Of a DNA stretch of 64,000 nucleotides, positions 61,834-64,000 are shown piece by piece. The notes beneath the pieces were generated by a model that worked only from the letters and a program-made list of their open reading frames with translations, did not search any database and was not told the DNA's origin. Each line of letters begins with the position of its first letter. The first letter of the stretch is position 1. Position numbers and translations under genes: made by a program. The stretch is from Solen grandis (Eukaryota > Mollusca > Bivalvia > Adapedonta > Solenidae): the NCBI GenBank assembly GCA_021229015.1, contig CM037777.1:58844342-58908341 (forward strand), written 5' to 3'.

Positions 61834-64000
61834 CTGCAACAGACAAATAAATGTATGAGCCTTCAGGAATATTTTTTTTTTTTCTCATTTTAAAATTGCA
61901 TGTATTACAAGCCTTGTCATTATGAAATAGAAAAGTATTATGTGAAAAATTATTTGTATCATGCTTCTATCATAACAAAATTATACTACTCACATGCCAT
62001 AATAAAACTAGAACAGCTCAAAGTAATATCAGAACAAAAATACATTAAAATACCATTTCAGTTAATATTTTAAAACAAAGAGATAATGGCAACAATACTA
62101 GTTATATGAATGCAGGGCTAGTGTTTGTTAAGTAATCATAATAACTGCATATATACCAATCACTGCTACATAATGCAACAAGAGCTGTCAGAGGACAGCA
62201 ACGCTCAACTATTCAAAATGCTTGTTGGTAAATCAAATGAAATCTATTTCAATTCTTGCCCTTCACATACCCTGTACATAATAATAGTAAAAAATCATAT
62301 ACCTTGATAGTCTGATACTCCTTAATATTTTTATGATGTCTAAAATCAATCCCATGCCTAGTTACTGAGACATAAGCATAATAACACTGTGCATGCAAAA
62401 CTTCAACCAAAAATCCAAGTTAGAAAAGGGCCATAATTTGCATCAGTCCAAAAGGTATCCTCCTTAGTTTTCTGATGTCCTTGAAGACACTCCTTAACTT
62501 TCTAGTCAATTCCACAAGCAATTTCTGAGATATAAGCTGGATAGTAGCTTGAATGCAAAAATTTAACCAAAATTCTAAGTTAAAAGGGGGTCATAATTTT
62601 AAATATATGCCATCAAGTGTTATCCCTTTATAGTATGGTACCCCTAAACAAATTAAAGATGTTTCAAATCAATCCCATGCCTGGACTCTGAGACATAAGC
62701 ATGAAAGTACCTTGCATGCAAAACTTTAACCAAAATTTCTAAGGTAAAAAGGGGGCCATAACTTGTAATATATTCCATCAAAAGTTATCTACCATGAAAA
62801 TATGATACCCCTAAACATATTAAAGATGTTTCAAATCAATCCCATGCCTGGATACTGAGACATAAGCATGAAAGTACCTTGCATGCAAAACTTTAACCAA
62901 AATTTCTAAGTTAAAAAGGGGCCATAATTTGTAACATAATCTATCAAGAGTTATCTACCATGAAAGTATGATACCCTTAAACATATTAAAGATGTTTCAA
63001 ATCAATCCCATGCCTGAATACTGAGATATTAGCATTAAAGTACCTTGCATGCAAAACTTTAACCAAAATTTCTAAGTTAAAAAGGGGCCATAATTTGTAA
63101 TATATTCAATCAAGAGTTATCTACCTTGGTTGTCTGATGCCCCTAAACATATTCATAAACTTTCAAGTCAATACCATGAATGGTTATTGAGATACAAACT
63201 AGATAGTAGCTTGCACGAAACACTTTAACCAAATTTTCTATTGCATGCAAAACTTTAACCAAACTTTCTAATTTAAAAAGGGGCCATAATTCATATTGAA
63301 TTCAGTCAAGAAATATCTACCTTGGTTGTCTGATGCCCCTGAACATATTTATAAACTTTCAAGTCAATACCATAAATGGTTATTGAGATATAAGGTTGAT
63401 AGTAACTTGCACGCAAAACTTTAACCAAAAGCTACAACGCCAACGCCAGGGCGACTACAATAGCTCTCATATTCTTCAAATAGTGGAGCTAAAAACCAAT
63501 CAAAGGTAAACTGCAGTACAGCGTATTTATTACTAATGTCCCTTCAAGATCCTTAAAAGTCACCCTAGGATCCCAGAGTGTCAAGTTTAAGTGCTACATT
63601 TCAATAACTTTGAAATGATCAATAATTGAATCTTATAATCCTTTACTTCTTATAGACTCATTTTGATACTTGGCATTCAGGAGCTGACTACAAATCAAGG
63701 TCTCCTGTTTGCTCATACAATATTGAAGCTCAGATTCTACAAAGCTTACATGGCCATTCAAAATTCAGTCTATTAATATTCATTTAGTCAGAAATGTGTA
63801 AATGAATTAATTCATGAGGTATAGGGTCAACTTTTGGTCTGTGTTCTGAGCTATGTCACATAGATATAACCAATAAAAATCAGTCCTAAATGGTCAAATA
63901 TGGTCAACACTGAGTCTTAAATGGTATCCTCAATGGCCAGCAAGATCCCTACTGTTATTTGATTAACAAAGTGTACTAAATAGACATTAATGGGTCCTAC
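61834..64000 (-). other. ADCY9: Intron of the cyclase gene, extending past the window
   Basis: Begins with the acceptor tract TTTGTCTGTTGCAG read on the minus strand. No further cyclase exon is visible to 64000. It contains the Helitron-like element 62165-63496 and a dispersed repeat (63640-63890) related to 3060-3300. Confidence 0.7.
62165..63496 (+). mobile_element. Helitron-like element with ~155-bp array, complete, in the cyclase intron
   Basis: Left end CAACAAGAG followed by the hairpin CTGTC-AGAG-GACAG; about seven units with TTGCATGCAAAACTTTAACC; right end CAACGCCAACGCCAGG and hairpin TAGCTC...GAGCTA (63461-63491). This is the full-length form of the fragment at 39735-40354. It lies upstream of the cyclase exon, that is, inside the intron. 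Confidence 0.75.

Noticed and set aside
60205..61858. Several plus-strand frames and alternative minus-strand frames across the cyclase exon
   Set aside because: Shadows of the real coding frame on the minus strand; composition shows mirrored codons.

Overview
The window looks like animal nuclear DNA, most likely from a bivalve mollusc. It is AT-rich and intron-bearing, with no operons or ribosome-binding sites. It is dominated by repeats with internal 145-325 bp tandem arrays and ACGG/GACC microsatellites, the architecture described for bivalve pearl/Helitron-like elements. The species assignment is inference. Only two host protein families are clear: a group-9-type (ADCY9-like) membrane adenylate cyclase exon at 60156-61833 (minus), and the TAZ1 zinc-finger exon pair of CBP/p300, present three times on the minus strand (22349-23301, 38826-39734, 45014-45973).

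Two runs of exactly 100 N (9713-9812, 36401-36500) split the window into three contigs that are largely versions of the same locus. Contig 1 (1-9712) is collinear with 12312-22228 of contig 2. Contig 2 from 19389 to its end at 36400 is collinear, with insertions and deletions, with 36501-55820 of contig 3. Contig 3 also repeats part of itself (about 36890-39734 and 40385-45900). Homology running up to contig ends suggests unpurged haplotigs; a real tandem duplication is the alternative. Repeat counts here should therefore not be read as genomic copy number.

Layout. 1-4780 and 11599-17200: a candidate 3.5 kb DNA transposon bounded by inverted 13-bp iteron arrays and an 8-bp direct repeat, with a nested 0.9 kb CCCGATG-rich element, then low-information AT-rich DNA. 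4790-7660 and 17220-20340: an L1/Tx1-like LINE corpse split by a Helitron-like element. 7690-9460 and equivalents: two more arrays. 22250-24030 and equivalents: TAZ1 exons. 24840-27610 and 47500-50220: ~165 bp and ~325 bp arrays. 28632-35430: MITE-like elements, a third long 145-bp array, G-rich arrays and one unexplained coding-like segment (32386-32560). 52690-54480: a 5'-truncated non-LTR retrotransposon and inverted arrays. 55200-56340: a piggyBac-like MITE and a 25-bp minisatellite. 56430-60155: single-copy AT-rich DNA downstream of the cyclase. 61834 onward: cyclase intron with another Helitron-like element.

The most interesting signals are: (1) several sequence-unrelated non-autonomous element families sharing one layout (ACWAGA-type left end, short stem-loop, nucleosome-sized tandem array, tetranucleotide microsatellite, right-end hairpin); (2) the iteron-flanked element; (3) orphan TAZ1 exon pairs with intact zinc ligands and splice sites; (4) a cyclase exon that carries the forskolin-site residues of other isoforms, lacks a C2b tail, and is broken by a one-base frame change that may be an assembly error.
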